In this document: one piece after another, positions 1-11,485 of the stretch
How the letters are laid out: the number at the start of each line of letters is the position of its first letter
Numbering within the stretch: the first letter of the stretch is position 1
Assembly (NCBI GenBank): GCA_009698675.1
Contig: WLPT01000012.1
Location: forward strand, 1-45,210
From: Actinomycetota bacterium
GTDB taxonomy: Bacteria; Actinomycetota; Actinomycetes; Nanopelagicales; Nanopelagicaceae
DNA: 45,210 bases
Direction of reading: 5' to 3'
Made by a program: the position numbers and the translations under genes
Notes under the pieces: generated by a model
What the model was told of the DNA's origin: nothing
What the model saw: the letters and a program-made list of their open reading frames with translations, nothing else
The model's database searches: none

Positions 1-1037
1 GAACTATTTGTTACGGTATCTCCACTGCCACCACTTGAAGTATTCCAACCGACAAAAGAGTAACCAGCCCGTGTAGGGGGTGTTGTTGGGACAGTTGCGA
101 TAGCAGTTCCTGTTGTATACGTTGCTGATCCACCGCTACTTCCAGAACCACCGTTATCGTTCCACATAACAGAGTTATTTGTATTAGCTTGCCAAGTAGC
201 TGTCAGTATCACATTTGAAGTAGACATCGTATAGCTGGCGCCAGCTGCGTAATCATCGCTTCCATTGTTCCACTTAAAGAATGTATATCCATCTTTAGTT
301 AAACCACCGGTACTTGCTGTATTAAAACTTGCACCTTCGGCAACAGCGGTTTGAGTTGGAAGAGTTCCGCTACCACCATCAAGATTATATGTAACACTGT
401 GAGTCGGATTTGCACTCCAAGTAGCGGTAAGTGTTACTGGAGATGCGGGCATTGTATAAGTAGCCCCGGATGCATAATTAGCATTTGAATCATTCCACTT
501 ATAAAAAGTGTAACCAGCCTTTGTAACAGCTGCCCCAGATGCAATGGCGAAAGTTCCACCTGCGGCAACAGGGTCCTGAGTTGGAGGAGTTCCGGTACCA
601 CCACCGACGTTATATGTAACAGCGTATGTTTGCGGTGCAACAGAAACAGTGATCGTCCACGGCCGGAACGTATCGCCGTTATTTGCATAAAGGAAAAGGG
701 GGCTGGTGTAATTCCGAGTAGTTACACCTGAAATTAAATCAATATACCCAGGGGAATTGTCGTAGGAAAGATAGGTAGCAGGAGCTCCTACCGCAAAAGT
801 CGCTGCAAGATTGGTGACATCTGTTCCGAAAGGAACAGTAACGACAACTGTGGATTCACTATCAGTAATTATAGAGTCACCAACTTGATTCGGAAATGTA
901 AAATTAGTTATGATATAGCCCATGGATGCATTTGCACTGGGAATACCCACAATGACATTTGTTATCAACGTTAATGCCAACAATCGCGAGAACGATTTCT
1001 TAGAAAGTACTGATCGCTTGATCGCATTGATGTTCAT
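1..1037 (-). CDS. Secreted protein with InlB B-type (Listeria-Bacteroides) repeats, N-terminal part
   Basis: Open from ATG at 1037 to the left window edge with no stop: 345 residues seen, C-terminus outside. A GGGGGAG ribosome site lies a few bases before the ATG. Residues 1-37 are a signal peptide (basic start, hydrophobic core, ending S-A-N-A with likely cleavage after A37). Residues about 45-135 look like an Ig-like domain, with a V-T-V-P-F-G-T-D-V-T stretch common in bacterial surface proteins. Three repeats follow at about 138-208, 213-283 and 288-345+, each with a V-T-Y-N/GG-G-G core, A-G-Y-T-F-x-K/G-W-N and T-L-T-A-T-W, the signature of the InlB B / Flg_new repeat. Such proteins are exported and often act in adhesion. 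The exact function is unknown, and the anchor, if any, lies beyond the edge. Confidence 0.85.
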   Translation of the reverse strand, partial: MNINAIKRSVLSKKSFSRLLALTLITNVIVGIPSANASMGYIITNFTFPNQVGDSIITDSESTVVVTVPFGTDVTNLAATFAVGAPATYLSYDNSPGYIDLISGVTTRNYTSPLFLYANNGDTFRPWTITVSVAPQTYAVTYNVGGGTGTPPTQDPVAAGGTFAIASGAAVTKAGYTFYKWNDSNANYASGATYTMPASPVTLTATWSANPTHSVTYNLDGGSGTLPTQTAVAEGASFNTASTGGLTKDGYTFFKWNNGSDDYAAGASYTMSTSNVILTATWQANTNNSVMWNDNGGSGSSGGSATYTTGTAIATVPTTPPTRAGYSFVGWNTSSGGSGDTVTNS

Positions 1038-1200
1038 GCTTCTCCCCCAATTGCATTGCAGCCAATGACCATTCATTAGACTTGCTCTATGGGATGATTC
1101 TGAGGGTGAACCGAACGTGGGACTCAGCCAATGACCGGACAATTGCGGTCATAAATGAAGAAAGTGGTGCTAGTCCTTTTCTTCAGATTTCATCGATAGA
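1038..1200. promoter_or_regulatory. Upstream region of the repeat protein, with a 12-bp direct repeat and a hairpin
   Basis: This gene-free stretch lies between the cimA stop and the repeat-protein start. It holds two exact copies of CAGCCAATGACC (plus strand, 1059-1070 and 1125-1136), 66 bp apart. One copy merges into a 7-bp inverted repeat at 1131-1152 (ATGACCG, 8-nt loop, CGGTCAT). No T-run follows the hairpin on either strand, so it is not a canonical terminator. The spaced repeats could be an operator for the minus-strand gene that starts at 1037. I see no confident promoter boxes. Confidence 0.35.
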
Positions 1201-2790
1201 TTATTCGGGAGTTCTACCTTGTCGCATTAAACCAAAGGTAACTGCATCTTCAAGGGCCATAGCAGATGCAGCAATGACGTTTTCGTGAACACCGACAGTG
1301 TTCCACTCGCCGCGGCCATCACTTGTTTCAACTAATACGCGAGTGATAGCACCTGTGCCTAGACGGCCTTCAAGGATGCGAACTTTGTAATCGGTTAATT
1401 CGAGAACTTCTAACTCTGGATAGAGGCTTTTAAGTCCAGTGCGAAGTGCGTTGTCAAAAGCGTTCACGGGGCCGTTACCTATGCCGGTGCAGATAATCTC
1501 TTTGCCAAGCGCCGTTACTTTAATCTCAGCCTTTGTCAGAATGCTTTGATCCTCTGCCCGTTCAACTGTTGTTAACCAATGATCAATGGTGAAGAAGGTA
1601 GGACGCTTGCCCGTCATCTCTTCGTGAACGAGTAGTTCAAAGGATGCATCGGCGGCCTCGAAAGTGAAGCCGCGTGACTCCATCTCTTTAACGCGATCAA
1701 CAATTCGACCGATAAGTTCCTTATCTCCACCAAGATCAACGCCTAGCTCTTGGGACTTTAATTCAATAGATGCACGGCCAGCCATATCGCTTACCAACAT
1801 ACGCATATCGTTTCCTACAGATGCTGGATCTTCATGTTGGTACAGAGATGGATCGACCTTAATGGCACTGGCATGCAGGCCAGCTTTGTGGGCAAAGGCC
1901 GAGACGCCGACATATGGCTGACGGGCACTTGATGAAACATTTGTCACTTCAGCTATCGCATGCGAGATTCTAAAAGCTTCGCGAAGTGAGTTATCTGGTA
2001 GAACTAACTGGTGCTTTTTTAACTCTAAGTTGGCGATAATTGTGACAAGGTCGGCATTTCCGGTGCGCTCACCGTAACCGTTGAGCGTGCCCTGAACATG
2101 TGTTGCACCTGCGGCAACTGCAGCCATTGAGTTTGCAACTGCGCATCCTGTGTCGTTGTGGCAGTGGATTCCAAGTCGGGCAGAGCTTGCAGTCAAAACA
2201 TCATGGACAATTTGAGAAAGTTCATCGGGCAACATTCCGCCATTGGTATCGCAGAGCGCAATGACATCGGCGCCGGCCTCGGCTGCAACGCGGACGACCT
2301 CAAGGGCATATGCGCGGTTGCTGCGATAGCCATCAAAGAAATGTTCGGCATCGAGAAATACCCGCTGACCTTCGGCAATTAAATGTGTGACAGAGTCACG
2401 GATCATCGCTAAATTTTCATCAAGAGTTGTCTTTAGGGCCAAATCAACGTGACGGTCAAATGCCTTAGCAACCAGGGTTACTGCAGGTGCACCAGAGTCG
2501 CGCAATGCACCGAGTAAAACATCATCGGCGGCTTTTACATTGGGGCGGCGTGTGGCACCGAATGCAACAAAGGTTGCATTCTTTAAAACAAGCTCTTTCT
2601 TGGCGCGTGCGAAAAACTCGGTATCTTTTGGATTAGCTCCAGGCCAACCGCCCTCGATAAATCCAACACCTAAATCATCTAAGTGGCGAGCGATTGCCAA
2701 CTTGTCATGAACGGAAAGGTTTAACCCCTCTTGCTGCGCGCCATCGCGCAAGGTGGTGTCGTAGATATGAAATGCATCTGAGACGGGCAT
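1201..2790 (-). CDS. cimA: (R)-citramalate synthase
   Basis: 529 aa. Condenses pyruvate with acetyl-CoA to citramalate, the threonine-independent entry to isoleucine. The N-terminal HMGL-like TIM barrel opens with Y-D-T-T-L-R-D-G-A-Q-Q-E-G (residues about 10-22). F-I-E-G-G-W-P-G-A-N-P-K-D is the CimA-type signature, distinguishing it from ordinary 2-isopropylmalate synthase. H-C-H-N-D-T-G carries the metal-binding histidines, and L-N-G-Y-G-E-R-T-G-N-A-D-L follows. The C-terminal part (about 400-525) is the LeuA-type dimerisation and allosteric domain, usually the site of feedback by isoleucine. The start overlaps the ilvE stop by one base (TAATG), so translation is probably coupled. It is the last gene of the ilvB operon. 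LeuB from the same operon can serve the later step to 2-oxobutyrate. Confidence 0.93.
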   Translation of the reverse strand: MPVSDAFHIYDTTLRDGAQQEGLNLSVHDKLAIARHLDDLGVGFIEGGWPGANPKDTEFFARAKKELVLKNATFVAFGATRRPNVKAADDVLLGALRDSGAPAVTLVAKAFDRHVDLALKTTLDENLAMIRDSVTHLIAEGQRVFLDAEHFFDGYRSNRAYALEVVRVAAEAGADVIALCDTNGGMLPDELSQIVHDVLTASSARLGIHCHNDTGCAVANSMAAVAAGATHVQGTLNGYGERTGNADLVTIIANLELKKHQLVLPDNSLREAFRISHAIAEVTNVSSSARQPYVGVSAFAHKAGLHASAIKVDPSLYQHEDPASVGNDMRMLVSDMAGRASIELKSQELGVDLGGDKELIGRIVDRVKEMESRGFTFEAADASFELLVHEEMTGKRPTFFTIDHWLTTVERAEDQSILTKAEIKVTALGKEIICTGIGNGPVNAFDNALRTGLKSLYPELEVLELTDYKVRILEGRLGTGAITRVLVETSDGRGEWNTVGVHENVIAASAMALEDAVTFGLMRQGRTPE

Positions 2791-3869
2791 TAGCAGACCT
2801 TTTGAACCCAGTTATGTGTATCGGCAATTGTGCCATGTTGAATTGCGAGTAAGTGATTGCGAATCTGCATCGTTATTACTCCGGGTTGCCCATCACCAGT
2901 TACCCAAGTACCCATCGCACTCTTTGCTTGACCTACGGGTGATACTACGGCGGCAGTTCCACAGGCAAAGATCTCAGTTATCTCCCCGCTTGCAACACCA
3001 TCGCGCCAATCATCGATGCTAAGCATTACCTCTTCGGTCTTATATCCAAGATCTCTAGCCACAGATAAAATCGAATCACGAGTGATACCTGGAAGTAAAG
3101 TGCCGGTAAGTTTTGGAGTAATCACAGTTGCATCGGCGCCAGAGCCTTTAACAAAATACAGGTTCATACCGCCCATCTCTTCAACCCATTTACGCTCTTT
3201 TGCATCGATCCATACAACTTGATCGCAACCTTCTTTAGCTGCAGCTTTTTGTGCCACTAGCGATGCTGCATAGTTTCCGCCGCACTTAGCCTCACCGGTT
3301 CCACCAATTGCCGCACGAACATACTCAGTTGAGATCCATACCGAAACGGCTTTAGAGGGATCAAAGTAGGCACCGGCCGGAGTGGCGATCAGCATGTAGG
3401 TCGCTTTATTTGATGGGCGAACTCCCAGACCAACTTCAGTTGCAAACATGAATGGACGCAAGTACAGCGACTCACCGATTTTATTAGGCACCCATCCCGC
3501 ATCTTGCTTTACTAAGGTTTCAATCGTCTGAATAAAGAGTTCATCCGACATCTCAGGCAGCGCAAGACGAGCAGCAGATTTTGCAAAGCGTTGGGCGTTG
3601 GCAAGGGGGCGAAAGAGTGCAATCGAACCATCGGGTTGGCGATAGGCCTTTAACCCCTCGAAGATCTCTTGTCCGTAGTGGAAAACCGCCGTCGCTGGAT
3701 CAAGTGAGATAGGACCATAAGGAACTAACTCGGGCTCACTCCAGCCATCTTTTTCACTCCATTCACAAATGACCATGTGATCGGTGTAGTACTTGCCAAA
3801 GCCACCTTCGGCTACCAGTGCATCTCGCGTAGCGGCATCTTTGGCATTTGGGTTGAGAGTAGTTTTCAT
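2790..3869 (-). CDS. ilvE: Branched-chain amino acid aminotransferase
   Basis: 359 aa, fold-type IV PLP enzyme. Performs the last transamination, with glutamate as amino donor, giving leucine, isoleucine and valine. The Schiff-base lysine is K195 in G-T-G-E-A-K-C-G-G-N-Y-A-A. The substrate-side segment Y-G-P-I-S-L-D-P and the F-H-Y-G-Q-E-I-F-E-G-L-K-A-Y block (about 63-76) are typical of the ilvE II subfamily found in actinobacteria. The length is normal. It starts 3 nt after the leuB stop without a visible Shine-Dalgarno site and overlaps cimA by one base, so it is read as part of the operon. Confidence 0.94.
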   Translation of the reverse strand: MKTTLNPNAKDAATRDALVAEGGFGKYYTDHMVICEWSEKDGWSEPELVPYGPISLDPATAVFHYGQEIFEGLKAYRQPDGSIALFRPLANAQRFAKSAARLALPEMSDELFIQTIETLVKQDAGWVPNKIGESLYLRPFMFATEVGLGVRPSNKATYMLIATPAGAYFDPSKAVSVWISTEYVRAAIGGTGEAKCGGNYAASLVAQKAAAKEGCDQVVWIDAKERKWVEEMGGMNLYFVKGSGADATVITPKLTGTLLPGITRDSILSVARDLGYKTEEVMLSIDDWRDGVASGEITEIFACGTAAVVSPVGQAKSAMGTWVTGDGQPGVITMQIRNHLLAIQHGTIADTHNWVQKVC

Positions 3870-3872
3870 ATT

Positions 3873-4906
3873 TTATAGCGCTGCGAGAAGCGCATCTCCA
3901 ATTTCAGTTGTGCTTCGCTTCTTATCTCCTCGGGTCAATAAATCTGCCGCAACTGCACGCTCTACATCGCGAGCAGCATCGCTATAGCCCAAGTGATCGA
4001 GCATCATTGCAACGGACATAACGGTAGCTGTTGGATCGGCGATATTTTTCCCGGCGATATCTGGTGCAGAGCCATGGACAGGTTCAAACATCGATGGAAA
4101 CTTTCCAGTTGGATTGATATTGCCTGAGGCCGCTAATCCAATTCCGCCGCAGATTGCAGCTGCAATATCGGTCAAGATATCCCCAAATAAGTTATCGGTG
4201 ACAACTACATCAAAGCGCTCGGGATTGGTTACGAAGAACATTGATGCTGCATCTACGTGTAGGTAATCGGTAGTAACCGCTGGATACTCTTTAGCAACCT
4301 CGTTAAATGTACGGGTCCATAATCCCCCGGCGCGAGTTAGTACATTGTTCTTATGTACCAACGTTAACTTCTTGCGATCGCGCTTTAGTGCACGTTCAAA
4401 TGCGTCACGAATAACGCGTTCGGCGCCGCGGCGAGTATTTAGACTCTCCTCTGTTGCGATCTCAGCATCAGTGCCTTCGGCCAAAACTCCACCAGCTCCA
4501 ACATATGGACCTTCAGTTCCTTCGCGCACGACGACAAAGTCAATTGCCGCCTTTGTTGCAAGTGGACCAGCAACTCCTGGCATCAATCGCGCAGGGCGCA
4601 GATTGACGTAGTGGTCAAAGGCAAAACGCAGCTTTAATAAAAGTCCGCGTTCTAATACTCCACTTGGAACGGTCGGATCTCCGACTGCGCCGAGCAGAAT
4701 GACATCTGCCTTAGCAATCTCGGCCAACGTTGCATCGGGAAGAACTTCGCCCGTGCGATGCCAATAGGCGGCACCTAAATCAAATGGAGTCTGCGCAAAT
4801 GTGACATCGTATTTTTTAGCTACGGCATCGAGAATCTTTAAGCCCTCTTTGACAACTTCAGGTCCGATTCCATCGCCAGCAATTACAGCTAAGTTAATAG
4901 TTTTCA

Positions 4907-4907
<1 letters not shown>
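3873..4907 (-). CDS. leuB: 3-isopropylmalate dehydrogenase
   Basis: 344 aa. NAD-dependent oxidative decarboxylase of 3-isopropylmalate (leucine). In organisms with CimA the enzyme also accepts 3-methylmalate on the route to 2-oxobutyrate. The start [10 protein letters not shown] matches the family. [10 protein letters not shown] is the substrate-loop segment, [13 protein letters not shown] binds metal and substrate, and [13 protein letters not shown] contacts NAD. The start codon overlaps the serA stop by one base (TAATG). Lying next to cimA fits the dual leucine/isoleucine role; the dual use is inferred from context. Confidence 0.94.
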
Positions 4908-7828
<2,921 letters not shown>

Positions 7829-7830
7829 TG

Positions 7831-9567
7831 TTAGAGCTCCTGTGAATCCCAGTCGGGCGCGGTTTCGCGCGCGATCATAATCTCATCGTTAGATGTTCCA
7901 GCGGCCACCATCGGCCATACCATCGCATCGCGATTTACTCGGAAATCAACTACCACGGGTTGATTATTAATACTCATCGCTTTTTCAATTGTTGCATCGA
8001 CATCTTCGGGGCGATCGCAACTTAAACCAACACAGCCCATCGCCTCTGCCAACATTGGAAAGTTAGGTATGCGCTTTGACTCAAGACTCGTATTTGAATA
8101 GCGGCCTTCGTAGAAGAGCGTCTGCCATTGGCGAACCATTCCGAGAGATTCATTGTTAATAATTGCAACTTTGATTGGAATATTGTTGAGTGCGCACGTT
8201 GTTAACTCTTGGTTCGTCATTTGGAAACAACCGTCTCCATCGATTGCCCAAACAGTTGTATCGGGTGCACCAACTTTGGCGCCCATTGCTGCAGGAACTG
8301 CATAACCCATCGTGCCAAGACCACCTGAGTTCAACCACGTGCGTGGATTTTCATAAGAGATGAACTGCGAGGCCCACATCTGGTGTTGGCCAACGCCCGA
8401 TGCAAAAATCGTATCTGGACCAGAGATTTTTCCTAAGCGCTCGATTACATACTGTGGCGATAGTGAGCCATCTTTGGGTGTGTCATAACCAAGTGGATAG
8501 GCAGCTTTCAGCGAGTTCATCTGTCGAAGCCAAGGCGTTAAATCTGGGCGGTTCTTAGCTAGGGCTACCTTGAGCGCTGGAATTAAAGCTGCGATTGTAA
8601 ATTTTAAATCACCAAGTACCGGGACATCTACAAAGCGATTCTTACCGATTTCGGCTGGATCAACATCGGCGTGAATAACTTTGGCATTAACTGCAAAGGA
8701 TGAGAGCTTGCCAGTTACGCGATCATCAAAGCGCGCACCAAGTGTTATTAGAAGATCGGCCTTTTGAAGTGCAGTAACCGCGGCAACGGTTCCATGCATT
8801 CCAGGCATTCCAAGATGTAATGGGTGACTATCTGGAAATGCCCCGCGCGCCATCAATGTTGTAACAACTGGTGCACCAAGTAGTTGAGCTAGTTCTAATA
8901 GTTCACGGGATGCATTGGCCTTGATTACTCCGCCGCCGACATAGAAGACAGGTTTACTTGAGGCGGCGATTAAAGCTGCAGCATCTAGAATCGACTGAGC
9001 ATCGGCTGAAAGCTTTGGCTGATAACCCTTTAAAGAGACTGAATTTGGATAGTTAAACTCGGTCAATTTCTGCAGCGCATCTTTTGCAATATCAACCAAG
9101 ACTGGGCCTGGTCGACCTGTGCTGGCAATATGAAATGCCTCCGCGATTGCCCGCGGAATATCTGCAGGATCGGTAACTAGGTAATTATGTTTAGCAAAGG
9201 GCATCGTGATGCCACGAATATCGGCCTCTTGAAATGCATCGGTTCCGATTGCAACCGATGGAACTTGTCCTGTAATTGCCACGACTGGAACTGAGTCCAT
9301 CGCCGCATCGGCAAGTGGTGTAACTAAATTTGTAGCCCCTGGGCCCGAGGTTGCTATGCAGACACCTACGCGACCGGTTACTTGGGCATAGCCCGTTGCC
9401 GCATGTCCTGCACCCTGTTCGTGGCGCACGAGAATATGACGGATTGAGCTGGAGAAGATTGGATCATAGGCCGGCAAAATCGCACCACCTGGAATTCCAA
9501 ACATCACATCGACGCCGGCGGCTTCTAGCGATGCCACAAGTGAACTGGCTCCATTCATCTGACTCAT
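7831..9567 (-). CDS. ilvB: Acetolactate synthase large (catalytic) subunit
   Basis: 578 aa, ThDP- and FAD-dependent. Makes 2-acetolactate from two pyruvates, or 2-aceto-2-hydroxybutyrate from pyruvate and 2-oxobutyrate. The N-terminal PYR domain has [10 protein letters not shown] and the ThDP-activating glutamate E50 in [11 protein letters not shown]. The C-terminal ThDP site is [10 protein letters not shown] followed by [13 protein letters not shown]. The length is normal. AGGAGAGGG precedes the ATG. This first large gene of the operon lies behind a 119-nt leader that encodes a branched-chain-rich peptide and an intrinsic terminator. Confidence 0.96.
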   Translation of the reverse strand: MSQMNGASSLVASLEAAGVDVMFGIPGGAILPAYDPIFSSSIRHILVRHEQGAGHAATGYAQVTGRVGVCIATSGPGATNLVTPLADAAMDSVPVVAITGQVPSVAIGTDAFQEADIRGITMPFAKHNYLVTDPADIPRAIAEAFHIASTGRPGPVLVDIAKDALQKLTEFNYPNSVSLKGYQPKLSADAQSILDAAALIAASSKPVFYVGGGVIKANASRELLELAQLLGAPVVTTLMARGAFPDSHPLHLGMPGMHGTVAAVTALQKADLLITLGARFDDRVTGKLSSFAVNAKVIHADVDPAEIGKNRFVDVPVLGDLKFTIAALIPALKVALAKNRPDLTPWLRQMNSLKAAYPLGYDTPKDGSLSPQYVIERLGKISGPDTIFASGVGQHQMWASQFISYENPRTWLNSGGLGTMGYAVPAAMGAKVGAPDTTVWAIDGDGCFQMTNQELTTCALNNIPIKVAIINNESLGMVRQWQTLFYEGRYSNTSLESKRIPNFPMLAEAMGCVGLSCDRPEDVDATIEKAMSINNQPVVVDFRVNRDAMVWPMVAAGTSNDEIMIARETAPDWDSQEL

Positions 9568-9604
9568 TTCCCTCTCCTTCCGTGCATTGCGTAGTGATTA
9601 AATG

Positions 9605-9630
9605 AAAAAACCCTCAGATTAACTGAGGGT
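9605..9630 (-). terminator. Intrinsic terminator in the ilvB leader (attenuator)
   Basis: On the minus strand an 8-bp stem (ACCCTCAG / CTGAGGGT, loop TTAAT) leads directly into a run of six T, the last stem base included. It ends 37 nt before the ilvB ATG and follows the leader peptide, so it would stop transcription before the operon unless prevented. No gene ends just before it, which argues for attenuation rather than simple termination. Confidence 0.85.
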
Positions 9631-9631
9631 A

Positions 9632-9660
9632 GCGCGCGATCGAATTGCTAGATCACGCGC
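9632..9660 (-). promoter_or_regulatory. Leader hairpin between the leader peptide and the attenuator terminator
   Basis: A 10-bp stem, GCGCGTGATC / GATCGCGCGC (one G-U pair), with a 9-nt loop starts two bases after the leader-peptide stop codon and ends one base before the terminator stem. A ribosome at the leader stop codon would cover its 5' arm. In classical attenuators this position belongs to the pause or antiterminator structure. I could not find by eye a strong pairing that excludes the terminator, so its exact role is open. Confidence 0.65.
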
Positions 9661-9662
9661 TT

Positions 9663-9686
9663 TTAAATCACCACTGAATTCAACAT
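9663..9686 (-). CDS. ilvB operon leader peptide, M-L-N-S-V-V-I
   Basis: Seven codons and TAA: ATG TTG AAT TCA GTG GTG ATT TAA. Four of the six residues after Met are Leu, Val, Val and Ile, the products of the operon downstream. The ATG is 6 nt after a -10 box, so the predicted mRNA starts at the A of this ATG and carries no Shine-Dalgarno site. A ribosome slowed by shortage of charged Leu-, Val- or Ile-tRNA would stall here, just ahead of the two hairpins. Leader-peptide control of ilvBNC is established in Corynebacterium; this leaderless version is inferred from sequence. Confidence 0.75.
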   Translation of the reverse strand: MLNSVVI

Positions 9687-9692
9687 GGGCCT

Positions 9693-9721
9693 ATTCTCCA
9701 ACAGCTTTTCAATTGAGTCAA
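9693..9721 (-). promoter_or_regulatory. Promoter of the ilvB operon
   Basis: Minus strand: -35 TTGACT (9716-9721), 17-nt spacer, -10 GAGAAT (9693-9698). The predicted start point falls 6-7 nt further on, at 9686, the first base of the leader-peptide ATG. It lies immediately after ilvD. An 8-bp imperfect inverted repeat at 9723-9744, without a T-run, separates it from the ilvD end. Confidence 0.75.
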
Positions 9722-9755
9722 GGTATGAGATAGGCATCTCACACTTTGAACAGCG

Positions 9756-11429
9756 CTAGTCGCAGACCGCACCTTTGGATGCCGATCCCACCAAACGTGA
9801 GTATTTATGCAGAACGCCGCGAGTGTATGAATGGGTCAGCGGCTTCCAACCAACTGCACGGGCGGCTAACTCGCTCTTATCTACGAGTAGGTCCATCGTG
9901 CGGTTGGTGATATCGATTCGCACAATATCTCCATCTTTTACAAATGCGATGGGTCCACCATCGACGGCCTCAGGTGCAACGTGGCCAACACAAAGCCCGG
10001 TTGATCCACCTGAAAAACGTCCATCGGTCAATAAGAGCGTTGACTTACCAAGACCTGCACCTTTAATAGCACCGGTGATCATTAACATCTCGCGCATGCC
10101 AGGTCCACCCTTAGGGCCTTCATAGCGAATAACCACGACATCGCCGGCTTGGATAGTTCCATTTTCAAGTGCATCCATCGCCGCCTGCTCGCGTTCAAAA
10201 ACTCGCGCCGGTCCTTCAAAGCTTTCAATTCCAATTCCAGCTGTCTTGCAGACGGCGCCCTCTGGTGCCAGAGATCCGCCCAGGATTGTGATTCCAACGT
10301 CGGTTGAAAGTGGTTTAGAGGATGCTCGCAAAATCTCACCGTCTGGATCTGGTGGATTAATATCGGCCAAGTTTTCTGCCATCGTTTTTCCGGTTACCGT
10401 TAAAACATCTCCGTGCAACATCTTGGCATCGAGCAGAGCTTTTAGGATTACTGGAACTCCCCCGATTTTATCCATGTCACTCATTACAAAGCGGCCGAAA
10501 GGCTTTAGATCTCCAAGTAGCGGGACCTTCGAACCAATGCGGTGAAAATCATTGAGAGTTAAATCAACATCGGCCTCATGCGCAATTGCAAGAAGATGCA
10601 GCACCGCATTTGTTGAACCACCGAGTGCCATCAAGATAGTGATTGCATTTTCAAATGCGCGCTTAGTTAAAATATCACGCGTTGTAATTCCTGCACGAAT
10701 AAGTTCGACAACGGCGGCACCAGATTTAACGGCAAAGGCATCACGGCGACGATCAACGGCAGGAGGGGCAGCCGATCCTGGAAGCGAAAGTCCAATAGCT
10801 TCAGCGATACTTGCCATGGTATTGGCGGTATACATTCCACCACAGGCACCTTCACCAGGGCAGATTGCGCGCTCAATTTGATCTACACGCTCTTGTGTAA
10901 TTAATCCGCGCGCACAGGCACCAACGGCCTCAAATGCATCGATGATTGTTACATCTTTTCCATCAACTTGACCTGGCAAAGTTGAACCTGCGTAAACGAA
11001 GACACTTGCAACATCGATGCGAGCTGCAGCCATCATCATTCCTGGAAGTGATTTATCGCAGCCTGCAAAAGTTACCATTCCATCTAAGCGCTCGGCCTGC
11101 ATTACAGTTTCAACTGAATCGGCGATAATTTCGCGCGAAACTAGCGAGAAGTGCATGCCTTCATGGCCCATCGAGATTCCATCAGAGACCGATATTGTTC
11201 CGAACTGCATTGGGAATCCACCGGCATCAATAACACCTTGGCGTGAGGCCTTTGCCAAGCGATCGAGAGATAAATTACATGGGGTGATTTCATTCCAGGA
11301 TGATGCGATACCTATTTGAGGCTTAACCCAATCATCATCACCCATGCCCACTGCGCGCAACATTCCACGTGCAGGTGCTCGCTCCATTCCATCGGTAACT
11401 AGTCCGGAGCGCGGCTTCATCGAAGGCAT
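9756..11429 (-). CDS. ilvD: Dihydroxy-acid dehydratase
   Basis: 557 aa, IlvD/Edd family. Dehydrates 2,3-dihydroxy-3-methyl acids to the 2-oxo acids for valine and isoleucine. Three cluster cysteines are visible: C51 (N-E-I-T-P-C-N-L-S), C124 (A-G-C-D-K-S-L-P-G) and C196 ([13 protein letters not shown]). This is the pattern of the [2Fe-2S] type. [12 protein letters not shown] lies near the C-terminus. A TAGAAT box six bases before the first ATG supports this start and a leaderless mRNA; another ATG lies nine bases inside. It forms its own unit upstream of the ilvB promoter, so it escapes the leader attenuator. Confidence 0.94.
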   Translation of the reverse strand: MPSMKPRSGLVTDGMERAPARGMLRAVGMGDDDWVKPQIGIASSWNEITPCNLSLDRLAKASRQGVIDAGGFPMQFGTISVSDGISMGHEGMHFSLVSREIIADSVETVMQAERLDGMVTFAGCDKSLPGMMMAAARIDVASVFVYAGSTLPGQVDGKDVTIIDAFEAVGACARGLITQERVDQIERAICPGEGACGGMYTANTMASIAEAIGLSLPGSAAPPAVDRRRDAFAVKSGAAVVELIRAGITTRDILTKRAFENAITILMALGGSTNAVLHLLAIAHEADVDLTLNDFHRIGSKVPLLGDLKPFGRFVMSDMDKIGGVPVILKALLDAKMLHGDVLTVTGKTMAENLADINPPDPDGEILRASSKPLSTDVGITILGGSLAPEGAVCKTAGIGIESFEGPARVFEREQAAMDALENGTIQAGDVVVIRYEGPKGGPGMREMLMITGAIKGAGLGKSTLLLTDGRFSGGSTGLCVGHVAPEAVDGGPIAFVKDGDIVRIDITNRTMDLLVDKSELAARAVGWKPLTHSYTRGVLHKYSRLVGSASKGAVCD

Positions 11430-11435
11430 GAGATA

Positions 11436-11441
11436 ATTCTA
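11436..11441 (-). promoter_or_regulatory. -10 box of ilvD, leaderless spacing
   Basis: TAGAAT on the minus strand, with exactly 6 nt between it and the ilvD ATG at 11429. No convincing -35 box, and no Shine-Dalgarno at a normal distance (a GAGAGG is 14 nt away). Predicted transcription starts at the ATG. Confidence 0.55.
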
Positions 11442-11485
11442 GCCTCTCACTGAGAAATCATTTAATCGAAAATTGGAGCTTTTAC

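Noticed and set aside
138..630. Regular repeats as a CRISPR or DNA-level repeat array
   Set aside because: The periodicity of about 225 bp is in the protein (InlB B-type repeats) with diverged nucleotides; there are no short exact repeats with unique spacers.
1131..1152. Hairpin after cimA as a terminator
   Set aside because: The 7-bp stem has no T-run on either strand; better read as part of a regulatory site or chance.
9605..9660. Plus-strand terminator for a gene to the left
   Set aside because: The hairpins could fold on either strand, but no plus-strand gene precedes them and the long T-run is on the minus strand.
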